Made by a program: the position numbers and the translations under genes. A DNA stretch of 64,000 nucleotides from Scytonema tolypothrichoides VB-61278 (lineage in GTDB: Bacteria; Cyanobacteriota; Cyanobacteriia; Cyanobacteriales; Nostocaceae). Each line of letters starts with the position of its first letter. Within the stretch, counting starts at the first letter, position 1. The stretch covers positions 47,797 to 111,796 of the forward strand of contig NZ_JXCA02000019.1 of NCBI RefSeq assembly GCF_000828085.3, written 5' to 3'. This document shows positions 26,948 through 35,984 of the stretch, one piece after another. The notes beneath the pieces are model-generated. The model searched no databases and was not told where the DNA came from. It saw nothing but the letters and a program-made list of their open reading frames with translations.

Positions 26948-26990
26948 GGGAACAGGGAACAGGGAACAGGGAACAGGGAACAGGGAACAG
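26948..26990 (+). repeat. Short tandem heptamer repeat (gggaaca)
   Basis: Six gggaaca heptamers in tandem, 30 nt after the exporter gene; same class as at 12.0 and 7.2 kb. Confidence 0.9.
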
Positions 26991-27460
26991 AACTTCGTAA
27001 AATCTCCCTTTTGTAAGAGGTGTATTTGTTATACCAGTTACGAGATAAATTGATTGGCTCTCAACAAGAATTCCCACCGTACATAAAAGAATCTCACCAA
27101 ATGTTTCACGAAGCGAAGCATCACCTATTTAGTATTTTTGCAAGAGGTATCTATCATAAAATCAACTCTTTAGGAGGATGTATTTTGCTTCAGCTTTGTA
27201 TATCTCAGTGAACGCACTTGCTGAGTAGCAAATTGTAACATGCTCACCAGAAATGTTCACTTTTTGAACGACTTTTCATCTTACATAAAATATGTTTATT
27301 TTGCTTTAACTGAAATTTATAAAAAATCATGATCCCAAGAATGTTGATGAAGATTCAGTGAATCTACGGTTAAACTTCGTTTGCTTGTGGTGAGCTAGGT
27401 TTATAGTCTAATTATCGCTAAATAACCATATTTTCTTAGCTAAATATAATTGGCATAACA
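26991..27460. other. Intergenic region, probable promoter of sugar transferase
   Basis: 470 AT-rich bases. A 63-codon frame at 27020-27211 has no ribosome binding site and no recognisable content. The stretch is expected to hold the promoter and leader of the sugar transferase gene; no clear motif assigned. Confidence 0.4.
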
Positions 27461-28138
27461 ATGTATCAGATATCCTGCCCAACAGTTGTTGATGGTGCAA
27501 CTGCCGACACTTGGGAATTGCAACTAACTGCTCACCCGTCAGTAAATTCTAAGTTGAAACGATTTTTAGACATTGTGGGGAGCATAGTAGGACTACTAAT
27601 TTTATCGATTTTGTTTGTGCCAATAGCAATAGCAATTACAATCGATAGTCCTGGTCCAATTTTCTTCACACAAGAACGCTATGGACTCTACGGGCGCTCA
27701 TTCCATATCCGTAAATTCCGTTCTATGGTTTCAAACGCAGAGAAATTAAAATCTTTGGTGCAGAATGAAGCTGAGGGATTAATTTTTAAAAATAAAAATG
27801 ACTTCCGAGTGACAAAAGTAGGTCGCTTTTTAAGAAGTACAAGTCTAGATGAACTGCCACAGTTTTGGAACGTTCTAGTAGGCGAAATGAGTTTAGTAGG
27901 GACACGTCCACCAACGAAAGATGAAGTGTCTCAGTATAATGAACGTCACTGGCAACGCCTAAATGTTAAACCAGGTTTAACAGGTGAATGGCAAGTTAAC
28001 GGTCGTTCTCATGTGAAAGATTTTGAGCAAGTTGTAGACTTAGATTTGCAGTATCAGAAGAAATGGTATCCAATGTACGACTTATTACTGATCGTGAAGA
28101 CATTCTTTATGATCGTTGGTCGAGTGGGAGCTTTCTAA
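27461..28138 (+). CDS. Polyprenyl-phosphate sugar-1-phosphate transferase (bacterial sugar transferase family)
   Basis: 225 residues of the PF02397-type initiating transferase without the N-terminal multi-helix domain of WcaJ-like enzymes. One N-terminal hydrophobic hairpin (about 34-60, after KRFLDIVGS) is followed by the catalytic core: DSPGPIFFTQERYG, IRKFRSM, LRSTSLDELPQFWNVL with the catalytic Asp-Glu, SLVGTRPP, and LNVKPGLTGEWQVNGRS. It transfers a sugar-1-phosphate to undecaprenyl phosphate at the inner membrane, the first step of exopolysaccharide or O-antigen units. It stands alone; the galE and exporter genes nearby might serve the same pathway, but this is not shown. Confidence 0.9.
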   Translation: MYQISCPTVVDGATADTWELQLTAHPSVNSKLKRFLDIVGSIVGLLILSILFVPIAIAITIDSPGPIFFTQERYGLYGRSFHIRKFRSMVSNAEKLKSLVQNEAEGLIFKNKNDFRVTKVGRFLRSTSLDELPQFWNVLVGEMSLVGTRPPTKDEVSQYNERHWQRLNVKPGLTGEWQVNGRSHVKDFEQVVDLDLQYQKKWYPMYDLLLIVKTFFMIVGRVGAF

Positions 28139-28201
28139 GGAAGTTATTAACACTATTTGGTCATTAGTTATCAATAATTCTACAACATCTGTTTAATTAA
28201 G

Positions 28202-28247
28202 GCTCTCACCTAATAGCATGGGTAAAACAATAATTCTTGGTGAGAGC
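28202..28247. terminator. Hairpin after sugar transferase, possible terminator
   Basis: Nine-bp perfect arms (gctctcacc / ggtgagagc) with a 28-nt loop, 63 nt after the stop codon. There is no T-run, so termination is only possible. Confidence 0.35.
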
Positions 28248-28411
28248 GAATCAATAAATCTCGTGTACAGTACCAACGACTCCTTTTGAACTCAAAGATT
28301 ACCCATCATGGCAGGAGTTCTTGAACAAGCGAGAAATCTAACCCGGCAAGAGAGTAAACGATTCTTGATAAAGTGTGAGTACTTACATTGTAGACTTTAT
28401 CATTTCCTTTA

Positions 28412-29092
28412 TTAAACTCTCAGTTTGGTTACAGCGATTTTTCCAGAAAAACACACATCAACATCACTGCCAGGAGTGCGATCGCGCTTGGCATACTCAC
28501 CTTCGTAATAAAAATCATTGCCCTCAATCCGGTAGTTGATGGGCAATGGTTTGTTACAGGGTTGGCAAAACACAACTTCTGGTTCTGGTTCTCCTGGAAC
28601 CAGATGAGGCAAATTTACGTTCCAAAAAGTTCCCGGTTCTAGGGGACGATTGAGTAAGTCAGCTAAAACAGAACTCGTCCAACGTGCTACCAGATCCCAA
28701 TCAACATTGAGCTTCTTTTTAAGATAGTGAGAAACTGCAATACCAGGAATGCCATGCATAGCTGCTTCCCTCACAGCGGCGACAGTCCCGGAAATGTAGG
28801 CATCCACGCCCATATTGCCTCCAGCATTGATTCCGGACAACACAAATTGGACATTTTTACAAATATGCGTTATCGCAATTCTGGTGCAATCGGCAGGAGT
28901 ACCTGCAATAGCATACTCGTTCTCAGAGCGACGATGGACATGAATTGGTCGAGTCGTGGTGACTTGATGTCCACAACCAGAGAGATGATCTCTGGGAGCG
29001 GCAATAATGACTTCTTTACCATTTACAGCTTTCAGGAGAGCTTGAATACCAGGAGCGTCGATCCCGTCATCGTTGGTGAGAATCAAGGTCAT
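28412..29092 (-). CDS. surE: 5'/3'-nucleotidase SurE
   Basis: 226 residues starting MTLILTNDDGIDAPGIQALL; the metal-binding NDDG (Asp9-Asp10 or nearby) so close to the start shows that ATG 29090-29092 is the true start, and a longer frame upstream merely runs through repeat DNA. Other SurE signatures: APRDHLSGCGHQVT (Ser ligand) and VLSGINAGGNMGVDAYISGT (Asn ligand and loop). It dephosphorylates nucleoside monophosphates in the cytoplasm under stress. Alone on the minus strand. Confidence 0.93.
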   Translation of the reverse strand: MTLILTNDDGIDAPGIQALLKAVNGKEVIIAAPRDHLSGCGHQVTTTRPIHVHRRSENEYAIAGTPADCTRIAITHICKNVQFVLSGINAGGNMGVDAYISGTVAAVREAAMHGIPGIAVSHYLKKKLNVDWDLVARWTSSVLADLLNRPLEPGTFWNVNLPHLVPGEPEPEVVFCQPCNKPLPINYRIEGNDFYYEGEYAKRDRTPGSDVDVCFSGKIAVTKLRV

Positions 29093-29209
29093 AGATTGTT
29101 TTGTTAGAACTTGTACAAAGATAAGCAACAAGACCGATTTTGAAGCAAATTTGCTTTGAAAGCAATTGCTCAACCGGCAACAGTCTGGAGGTTTGTGGGA
29201 TTGTATCCA

Positions 29210-29280
29210 ACGGCGATACGCGTCCCTTGCGCGTGTCCCCTTGGGACTCAGCGTCAAGCCTTCGGCTTATCGCGTAGAAT
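29210..29280. repeat. Interspersed palindromic repeat
   Basis: Contains cgtcaagccttcggcttatc, near-identical to 57630-57664 (cgtcaagcctccggcttatc). It abuts the remains of an acyltransferase gene and probably replaced its 5' end. Confidence 0.7.
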
Positions 29281-29672
29281 CTTACCCCCTTACTATGCTG
29301 CTCTGTTTTTTAGTTTGCTAACAGCAGTCATCATAATTAGGATTCATTCACTTTTTCAATTTCAAGTGGCATTAATCTCCGGAATATGGAGAATTTCATC
29401 CTTTCTTTTCCCCTATTGACGTGATCACCCACTTGCTACTCGTTCACAACTTCAGTCGTGACACACTCGGTTCTATTAATGCACCTATGTGGACTGTTGC
29501 GACTGAGTGGCAAATATACTTTTTCTTCCCACTATTATTGGTACCTATATGGCGGCGTTTTGGCTTATTTCCCATTGTGATCAGTGCTTTTTTAATTAGC
29601 TTAGCACCATTCGTCTTTAGTCATTGCTTACTTGTTTTACTTATTAGTTTTGGAGAGACCATTTATGTCTAA
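29273..29672 (+). pseudogene. Acyltransferase 3 (OafA-type) remnant
   Basis: Two frames together read as the middle of a multi-spanning acyltransferase 3 family protein, which O-acylates cell-surface sugars. Frame A (29273-29419) reads RRILPPYYAALFFSLLTAVI; frame B (29421-29672) reads ITHLLLVHNFSRDTLGSINA, then PMWTVATEWQIYFFFPLLLV, the family's most conserved region. A frameshift near 29415 separates them. The first third (with the catalytic His) is missing, replaced by repeat sequence, and the last half is gone. Clearly non-functional. Confidence 0.75.
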
Positions 29673-30716
29673 TTTTTTGAAAAAGCGCAAGGTAAAAGAT
29701 GCAGTGAATTAATTGCACTAAAGAGTCAAAAGTATTTTACTAATAACTAATGACTATTTTTAAATGTACGTTTACCGTCTTCGTAAAGTGTAAATTGACC
29801 AGTCTCTGGTAAAATACGTTGCCGGGTTTGGATGTAAACGTGTAAAAATTCGGCAACCCTTCGGGTATGTCTTCGACACGCCTTGGGCGAACGCAGTCGC
29901 TACAACGGGGGAAACCCTCCGTTCGCGTAGCGTGCCCGTAGGGCATAGCTTTGAGTCTCCTCCACCAGACGCTGCGCGTAAGTCCCAAGGGGACTGCGTG
30001 AACGCCCTTGGCGTGCGCTTGCGCTTACGGAGGAAACCTCCGCTCAAACAACTCTTGGCAACGCGCTGCTCACCTATATCCTCTGGAGACGCGCTCCTTG
30101 CAAAACGACACACTGGTTTGTATCTTAGCGGTACGCTTTGCGTTTGCAAAGCGTCTGTAAAGAAATTCAAAATTTAGATGACTAATTTAGAGAGCTAAAC
30201 GCCAAGCTGTTTACATAGAAAGAGTTTTGGACAAATAGCTCAAATTCTCGCTGGGTGAAGAAAGCGAAGCTCAAAAGCCTTACAGAGACTAAGATTTGGA
30301 TAATTAATCAAATTGTTAGACTAAACTCCAGTGAAATGCAGTTGGCAGAAAAAATCACTTTAAGCTTGACCGTTGCATAACTCTTGATATAATGTACAAA
30401 GGAAAAAAATTCATCCCAACTTCAAGGGTGCTTAAGCCAAATCTCTCAATAAATTCACCAAACAATGGCTAAGCCCGAAAGGAGTGAAGCATTTACCTAA
30501 TTCTTGTTGCATAATTACCTCAGTTTGAAAAACTTCAAAAACAGAAGCATTATTTCTATTGTTGAAGTTTTCAATTCAAGGTGCAGTGCTTCAGTAAGCA
30601 CGAAATCTTTACAAACTTTTAGAGCTTAACTCAATTGCTCTAATATTCAGGGTTGTGCCTTTCTTCGGGTCATCTGCAGTTAAGACGTTAACGAAGAACT
30701 TGATAGAGGCAAAATA
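29673..30716. other. Long intergenic region with repeats
   Basis: About 1 kb. 29860-30170 is GC-rich with many short palindromes and a piece (near 29943, gcatagctttgagtctcctc) also present at 19014-19033 in the 402-bp element. Frames found there on both strands are low-information repeat translations. 30180-30716 is AT-rich upstream sequence of the beta-helix gene; no promoter assigned. Confidence 0.55.
29860..30170. repeat. Interspersed repeat cluster
   Basis: Shares gcatagctttgagtctcctc and adjoining bases (…caccagacgc) with the 402-bp element at 19.0 kb, in the same orientation, but lacks its terminal inverted repeats. Interior is a patchwork of short inverted repeats (for example ctttgcgtttgcaaag). 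Confidence 0.6.
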
Positions 30717-32372
30717 ATGAACTTTACAGATTCTCAATCTCAGGCGCTTCAAACCAATGTCTCGGGTCAACAAATTCCCGATGTGATCCCTAATCCCAGC
30801 AATTCTCAAAATTCCACTCTTAATGTGAATGGAGAAAGTACTGGAATTTCCAAAGGTGTACAAGATACCATCGATTCTTGGACTAACAATGGCTTTGGTG
30901 GGAAAGACACCCAGATTGATGGCAACAATGGAAGCAATACCCTGCTAGATCTCTCTAGTAATGATCAAAGCCTCGTCAATGATGGCAACGACAATCTCTA
31001 TGGTGGTAGTAATGCAGACCCTCTAACTGGAGGGCAAGACACCCTCGTCGGTGACTCTAATGGAGACCAACTGACTCAGGACTTTAACAGTAGCAATTCT
31101 AGTAATACGTCTCCATCCCCTAGTTTTGAACCGACACCTACAACTAGTAACTCTGGTACTGTCTACTATGTTTCACCGGATGGCAATGATAGCAATCCAG
31201 GTACAGTTGATCAACCCTGGAAAACTGTTAACTATGCGGCTGGGGAGAACTCTGCGGTCAAGGCAGGTGATACCATTATGGTTCAACCAGGTACTTACAC
31301 TGAGCTAATTAACCTTGGTAAATCTGGTAACGGTGAGTCAGGTGATATCACACTCAAAGCCAATGGTAATGTTACACTGCTCGACCCTGAACCCCTCAAT
31401 GGAAGCTTTGGAAAAGGAGTTATTCAGTCATCTGGCAAAAGCCATTGGACTATTGATGGCTTCAATATTGAGAATAGTTCCTGGGCTGGAATCGCTTTAC
31501 GTGATGCCAATAGTATGACTGTTCAAAACAACCATACTTCCAATACTGGCGCTTCAGGTATCATCGTCATGCCTGATAACTACTTCGACGGTGGAGAAGC
31601 TGAGGTTACTAGTAAAAATATCAAAGTCCTTAACAACACTGTCGAAAATGCTAATGCGAGATGGCCAGGTGGCCAAGTGGACTTTTCTACACCTGACTCA
31701 CTTGGAACTCAAGAGTCCCTGAGTATCTGGGGTGTCGATGGTTTTGAGGTGGCTAATAATACCGTTACAGGTGGCAAACGTGAAGGTATTGACATCAAAA
31801 CGGGTTCTCGCAATGGCTCCGTCCATGACAACTATGTGAGTGGTTCAGCCTCTCTTTCTGGTACATATGGAGGCTATCGAGGTGGTCCCGCTCTTTACAT
31901 AGAAGGTAACCGTGCTGCTTCATTTAACATTGATGTCTACAAGAATGTAGTCACTGGAAACGTTGCTGATGGAATTGTTGTTGCAGATGAAGTTCCTGAG
32001 ATAGGGGATGTCTCTGATATTCGAGTCTACGACAATGTTGTTTCTGGAAATGGACTACAAGGTGTGAACCCTGGTAACGGCATTGCCGTGACTAGTAACG
32101 TTCGTGACGTTGAAATTTTCAACAATACCGTTGATAATAATGTCCAAGGCCTTAACATCGATGGCAGTGGTTATGTCACTGGCGGTTATAAACCAACCGA
32201 CATTGTGGTGCGCAACAATAGCTTTACTAATAGTAGCTACCGGAATGGGTTGATTGAAGATGCAGGCAATGTGACTTTGGAGAGTAACGTGTTTTCGAAC
32301 AAGTTTGACGAGCTGTATGAAGGTGGAACTGGAATTGACAACATGAACGCTAGCAACAACACCAAGGTTTAG
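30717..32372 (+). CDS. Right-handed beta-helix (pectate-lyase-like) protein, cut short by an in-frame TAG
   Basis: 551 residues to the first stop. Residues about 1-140 are Asn/Gly/Asp-rich, with GNDNLYGGSNADPLTGGQ resembling degenerate RTX calcium-binding nonapeptides. YYVSPDGNDSNPGTVDQPWK (about 143-162) opens a DUF1565-type parallel beta-helix with repeats such as GFEVANNTVTGG and IRVYDNVVSGNG. This suggests a secreted polysaccharide-binding or lyase-like protein, perhaps exported by a type I system; no signal peptide. The TAG at 32370-32372 is followed in the same frame by 58 further codons with a typical family C-terminus, so the gene is either nonsense-mutated or read through. Confidence 0.8.
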   Translation: MNFTDSQSQALQTNVSGQQIPDVIPNPSNSQNSTLNVNGESTGISKGVQDTIDSWTNNGFGGKDTQIDGNNGSNTLLDLSSNDQSLVNDGNDNLYGGSNADPLTGGQDTLVGDSNGDQLTQDFNSSNSSNTSPSPSFEPTPTTSNSGTVYYVSPDGNDSNPGTVDQPWKTVNYAAGENSAVKAGDTIMVQPGTYTELINLGKSGNGESGDITLKANGNVTLLDPEPLNGSFGKGVIQSSGKSHWTIDGFNIENSSWAGIALRDANSMTVQNNHTSNTGASGIIVMPDNYFDGGEAEVTSKNIKVLNNTVENANARWPGGQVDFSTPDSLGTQESLSIWGVDGFEVANNTVTGGKREGIDIKTGSRNGSVHDNYVSGSASLSGTYGGYRGGPALYIEGNRAASFNIDVYKNVVTGNVADGIVVADEVPEIGDVSDIRVYDNVVSGNGLQGVNPGNGIAVTSNVRDVEIFNNTVDNNVQGLNIDGSGYVTGGYKPTDIVVRNNSFTNSSYRNGLIEDAGNVTLESNVFSNKFDELYEGGTGIDNMNASNNTKV

Positions 32373-32549
32373 TCAGTAGGATTTGTCAACCCAAGTGGCA
32401 ATGATTTCCATCTCGCATCTGCATCGCCAGCAATTGATACTGGTTCCTTAGCAATTGGTCAGTATGATCAATACGATAAGGATAGTGTACAAAGACCTCA
32501 AGGTGCTGGCACTGATATAGGTGCTTATGAGCATGCAAATCGTGCTTAA
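32373..32549 (+). pseudogene. In-frame C-terminal continuation of the beta-helix gene after amber codon
   Basis: 58 codons directly following the TAG, ending in TAA at 32547-32549. It reads FVNPSGNDFHLASASPAIDT then, near the end, GAGTDIGAYEH, the standard closing motif of right-handed beta-helix proteins. A single C-to-T change of CAG (Gln) to TAG would explain the break. The full-length ancestor would be 610 codons. Confidence 0.8.
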
Positions 32550-33246
32550 GAACACTGCTATGTGAATGGTTCGAGCAATAGTCATGCGATGAAGCAAGTA
32601 TTGTCTGTAAGGAACCTGGATGCTAACCAAGACAGTTTCTACTCTACAGATACACTGACACTCATCCTTAAAACGTTGCTAACAACAGGAGTCATTCTAC
32701 AAAGCCGATTGATTCACCTTGAGTGAAACTGCCCTGTTCGACCAAAGTTTTTAATGGCAAGGAGCAATACGCATGGACGGCGTCTGCCCTTTTGGCAATC
32801 GCGCAGAGCACACATACACCGTGCTTTGAGCGCTGCACTCCTTGTCGTTTGCAAATGGCGCAACAGCACCTCGTTCATACTCTCCTGACTTTTAGTCAGG
32901 AGAGCTATATTCATAGTTGATTAATGTCATATCTTCGCTCACCCATTATTCCTTGGCAAACGCTGATGTTGCTTCTGCTTCTACATCGACTTTCACGTCG
33001 ATACCAATGTCACACACTTTTGAAAACGGAATCCGTAAAGATTCCGCAGCGCTTTGCACCCTGCGGAAAGCCGCCCCTAGGGCGTCTACAACGGGGGGCG
33101 CGTCCGCTTTTGGGTTGGGGGAAACCCATCAACGCAGTGTCCTCCAGATGTACACAAATATTTTATCTATGTTAATCTGCGTGCATCTGCCTCGTGTATC
33201 TGCGGTTCTCAATAGGTTCTAGACTCGGATGTTTGCAAGAAATATA
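32550..33246. other. Intergenic with repeats
   Basis: About 700 bases without a supported gene. It holds a perfect hairpin at 32880-32904 and a GC-rich repeat at about 33030-33140 (cggaatccgtaaagattccg and following short palindromes). Frames of 65-100 codons on both strands are repeat translations. Confidence 0.5.
32880..32904. terminator. Perfect hairpin, possible bidirectional terminator
   Basis: Eleven-bp arms (ctctcctgact and its complement) around ttt. No T-run follows on either strand, so it might be a repeat rather than a terminator. Confidence 0.35.
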
Positions 33247-33474
33247 TTAAAATGAGCGACCACAGATAGAATCAACAACTGCGGCAGGCTGATTACTATT
33301 CCGTTCTCGACATAGCAAAATCTGAGCAAGACGTTGCTGGTAATAGTATTGATGAGCAATCCACCCCAAGGGCGTACCAGCAATTGTACCAATTATTAGA
33401 CCAGTAAATAGGCTAGAAATAAGGTGCTTTCTTTTAATAGTATTTTGTTTAACAGATGTCTCTTCTCTCAACAT
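33247..33474 (-). CDS. Small single-pass membrane protein, unknown
   Basis: 75 residues: basic N-terminus (KQNTIKRKH), one membrane helix (about 19-41, SLFTGLIIGTIAGTPLGW) and a short C-terminal domain with two cysteines (LLCRERN and SICGRSF). No ribosome binding site is evident. The compact topology makes it a plausible small membrane protein, but no family is recognised. It follows the HCP gene on the same strand after 330 bases. Confidence 0.5.
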   Translation of the reverse strand: MLREETSVKQNTIKRKHLISSLFTGLIIGTIAGTPLGWIAHQYYYQQRLAQILLCRERNSNQPAAVVDSICGRSF

Positions 33475-33804
33475 AAAATTTTATTTTAAACTAATTTAAA
33501 AACAACTACAGCAAATGTGGGAAAATGCTGATTTGATTTACTACTCTTTTACTTTTTTACTCAGACTTATTTAAATACTTAATATTTATATTATCACCCA
33601 ACATCTGTCTAAAAGTTGAATTTTGTATGTGTAAAAACTATTATTATCACTATCTAAAAACAAGTGAAGGTGCAATTTTTAAATTCATAAACATAGATAA
33701 ACACAGATGTGAATAGAGTCTATTAACTCTGTGCTTATCTATACTATGGTTTTTGATTTACTATTTAGCAAGCAAAAATTGTGCTAGCTAACAGTTTGAC
33801 AATT
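33475..33804. other. Intergenic region with an imperfect inverted repeat
   Basis: 330 AT-rich bases downstream of the HCP gene. atagataaacacaga (33693-33707) pairs with tctgtgcttatctat (33728-33742) at 14 of 15 positions and may form a terminator stem. Otherwise nothing recognised. Confidence 0.45.
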
Positions 33805-34296
33805 TTAAATTTCGGCACCAGCTTTGGCTTCAGCACCCATAGGTGAAACGTAATCGCGGAAAATAGTCATTTGCTGCTCAAAATCTACTTGCTTAATTTT
33901 GTTGAGTAGTTGTTGAGCTTCTGAGGAAAGCTTATAGTCTGGAGGCACAGGAATGATAGTAGTGCTTTCCATGCCTTGGGATAAGCGATACCAAAACAGT
34001 AGCTTGGTTGTATCGCTCATGGAGCCGTACATCCGGGTATATTGAGTACTTGCTTTGTTAATCAAATCACGCTGAAATTGCAGCTGTTTTTCGTGGGGTA
34101 ATTCTTTAATTTGATTGAACAAACCATCCGCAATTTCTGGAGAAACAGTACTAGCCCCAGGCGCAGCAGGTGTGATAGAATCACCCATTTCTTTGTAAGC
34201 GAACCAAAACAAACCTAGTTGTTCATCTACGTTCAACCCTTGCAAAGCTGTAACACATTCACGAATATTTGGGTCGCTCGTTTGAGTGAATGTCAT
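33805..34296 (-). CDS. Helical carotenoid protein (OCP N-terminal domain homologue)
   Basis: 163 residues that align over their whole length with the N-terminal all-helical domain of the orange carotenoid protein: LNVDEQLGLFWFAYKEMGDS near the start, AAPGAST, and KLLFWYRLSQGME. These include Trp and Tyr positions that line the carotenoid in OCP. The C-terminal light-sensing domain is absent, as in the HCP family, whose members quench singlet oxygen or, in some clades, phycobilisome excitation. ggag about 7 nt upstream serves as ribosome binding site. No OCP C-terminal homologue or FRP gene is nearby. The neighbouring genes are stress-related. Confidence 0.92.
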   Translation of the reverse strand: MTFTQTSDPNIRECVTALQGLNVDEQLGLFWFAYKEMGDSITPAAPGASTVSPEIADGLFNQIKELPHEKQLQFQRDLINKASTQYTRMYGSMSDTTKLLFWYRLSQGMESTTIIPVPPDYKLSSEAQQLLNKIKQVDFEQQMTIFRDYVSPMGAEAKAGAEI

Positions 34297-34558
34297 AAAA
34301 AACTCCGATTGCCATAAATTACCAACACTATCAAGGCTATCAAACGTCTATTTAGTATTTAACCCCACTGAAGGCAGATGTATCGAAATCAAAGAGAAGA
34401 ACAATAAGAAAAGAAAGAACTCAGAATCATCTGTCAGAATTCACAAGAGTTCTACATTTCTGTTGTCATGAGTTATCAGAACTTGATCAAAATCTCAAAC
34501 ATAAAACATCCATCAAAGGGCTAGTTTATTGTAAATTCCGAGTTATTGATGAATTTTC

Positions 34559-34564
34559 AGGAGG
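34559..34564 (+). promoter_or_regulatory. Strong ribosome binding site that fixes a GTG start
   Basis: aggagg 7 nt before GTG 34572, which is in frame with the SDR domain and immediately precedes it. Confidence 0.8.
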
Positions 34565-34571
34565 TTCAAAC

Positions 34572-35447
34572 GTGGAAAGACGTTTAGAAGGAAAAGTAGC
34601 GATTATTACAGGCTCTGGCACTGGTATTGGAGAAGCGATCGCCCACAAATTTGCCAAAGAAGGAGCATCGGTTGTTGTTAATGGACTACCTGATGATCCA
34701 ATTGAGGACGTAGTCAATTCAATTAGACATTACAGTGGTAAAGCAATACCCTATGCTGGAGATGTTTCACAAGAATTCCACGCTCAAAATTGCGTGCAAA
34801 CAGCAATTAATGCCTATGGCAAGTTAGACATTCTAGTTAACAACGCTGGAGTTTTTCTTGCCACAGGCGAAACTCAGGACTACCCCATTGATGTCTTTGA
34901 TGAAACTATTCGCATGAACATCCGTTCTGCGTTTTTGATGACAAAATACGCACTACCGCACTTGCAAAAAACACGGGGTAATATCGTCTCTGCTGGTTCT
35001 GAAGCAGGCTATAACGGCTTAGCGTACAATACGCCTTACGGTGGTACCAAAGGCTGGATGCATTCTTTCATGCTTGGCGTTGCTGTTGAACAGGCAAAAC
35101 ATGGCGTCCGTGCCAACTGCATCTGTCCTGGCGCAATTGATACTGCTTGGACACACAAAGAAGATGGACCAATGAACGCCAAGATGGAAAAAACACTCAT
35201 CGACGCCACACCATTGGCTAGACGTGGGACACCAGAAGAAATAGCAAACGTCTACGCCTTTATTGCTTCCGATGAAGCGAGTTATGTGACGGGTGCATTG
35301 TGGCTGGCTGATGGTGGTGTTACTACCGCAAAAGGAGCAGCCGGAGCTGATACACCATTCTGGTTACGCTCTGAACCCAAAGGTGAATTACGTCTCGACC
35401 ACTCCCGTGAAGGACTGGAGAATAAGGAAACAAAAACTCTGATTTAG
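34572..35447 (+). CDS. SDR-family oxidoreductase
   Basis: 291 residues starting at GTG with an aggagg ribosome binding site. Classical short-chain dehydrogenase: cofactor motif TGSGTGIGEA (residues about 13-22), NNAG near 91, and catalytic Tyr-x3-Lys in YGGTK after YNTP, followed by NCICPGAIDT. A C-terminal tail past residue 260 (PFWLRSEPKGELRLDH) is longer than usual. It resembles glucose/ribitol dehydrogenase-like SDRs. First gene of a plus-strand stress-type series; the substrate cannot be told. Confidence 0.9.
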   Translation: MERRLEGKVAIITGSGTGIGEAIAHKFAKEGASVVVNGLPDDPIEDVVNSIRHYSGKAIPYAGDVSQEFHAQNCVQTAINAYGKLDILVNNAGVFLATGETQDYPIDVFDETIRMNIRSAFLMTKYALPHLQKTRGNIVSAGSEAGYNGLAYNTPYGGTKGWMHSFMLGVAVEQAKHGVRANCICPGAIDTAWTHKEDGPMNAKMEKTLIDATPLARRGTPEEIANVYAFIASDEASYVTGALWLADGGVTTAKGAAGADTPFWLRSEPKGELRLDHSREGLENKETKTLI

Positions 35448-35567
35448 GAAAGGAACAACCACAAGCAGAGGGAGACAAAAAAGAGCAGGGAACAAGCAAA
35501 GGAAAAAGGGAAAAAACCCTCACTCCCTTACTCCCTCGCTCTGGTGACTCCCTCATCCCTTTGTTCT

Positions 35568-35984
35568 TCAGTCTCTTCTATTCTCATAATCTTGCGATGA
35601 CTTTGGGTCTAGTTCCCAACGGTTGTCATCGCGCTGCTCTAAAATTTCTGTTGTTTGTAGAAAGGCTTTGTCATCCATTTCTATCCCAACAGCAGCAGCA
35701 AGCTCATCAACAATATCTTGATCAGGAGTAGGAGCGGTACCACCAACAGCCTCATCACCTACATCTGCTGCTGTTTCCCAAGCCGCATCCACATCCGGTG
35801 CTGTTAATTCTGGATTGGCGTCAGAACTTCTTTTGATCTCAGTTCGCAGTTTATGATCGCCAATGTTATACCCTGGTTCTGTGTGAACACCAGTTCCGTA
35901 AGATTCGCTAATTTCTTGTGGCAAATCATCCGTTTCAAATTCGTTCTGACTCTTTTGCTTTGCTAAATCTTTTTTTTCTGCCAT
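35568..35984 (-). CDS. DUF6335-like acidic protein
   Basis: 138 residues starting MAEKKDLAKQKSQNEFETDD; 15 more upstream codons are possible but less likely. Strongly acidic, no membrane segment. Core motifs LPQEISESYGTGV, PELTAPDVDAAWETA, VGDEAVGGTAPTPDQD match, from memory, the cyanobacterial DUF6335 family of unknown function. It sits in opposite orientation among stress-related genes. Confidence 0.8.
   Translation of the reverse strand: MAEKKDLAKQKSQNEFETDDLPQEISESYGTGVHTEPGYNIGDHKLRTEIKRSSDANPELTAPDVDAAWETAADVGDEAVGGTAPTPDQDIVDELAAAVGIEMDDKAFLQTTEILEQRDDNRWELDPKSSQDYENRRD

Noticed and set aside
27020-27211. 63-codon plus-strand frame
   Set aside because: No ribosome binding site, no recognisable content, next to heptamer repeats.
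29093-29257. N-terminal extension of SurE by 55 residues
   Set aside because: SurE proteins begin just before the NDDG motif, and the extension reads through repeat DNA.
29740-30177. Frames of 80-130 codons on both strands
   Set aside because: Same repeat material as at 19 kb; no ribosome binding sites and no domain-like content.
32370-32372. TAG as a pyrrolysine or selenocysteine-like recoding site
   Set aside because: Pyrrolysine machinery is not expected in cyanobacteria and selenocysteine uses TGA; a plain nonsense mutation of CAG is simpler.
32720-33222. Several 65-100 codon frames
   Set aside because: Mutually overlapping on both strands, within repeat-rich intergenic DNA, no motifs.
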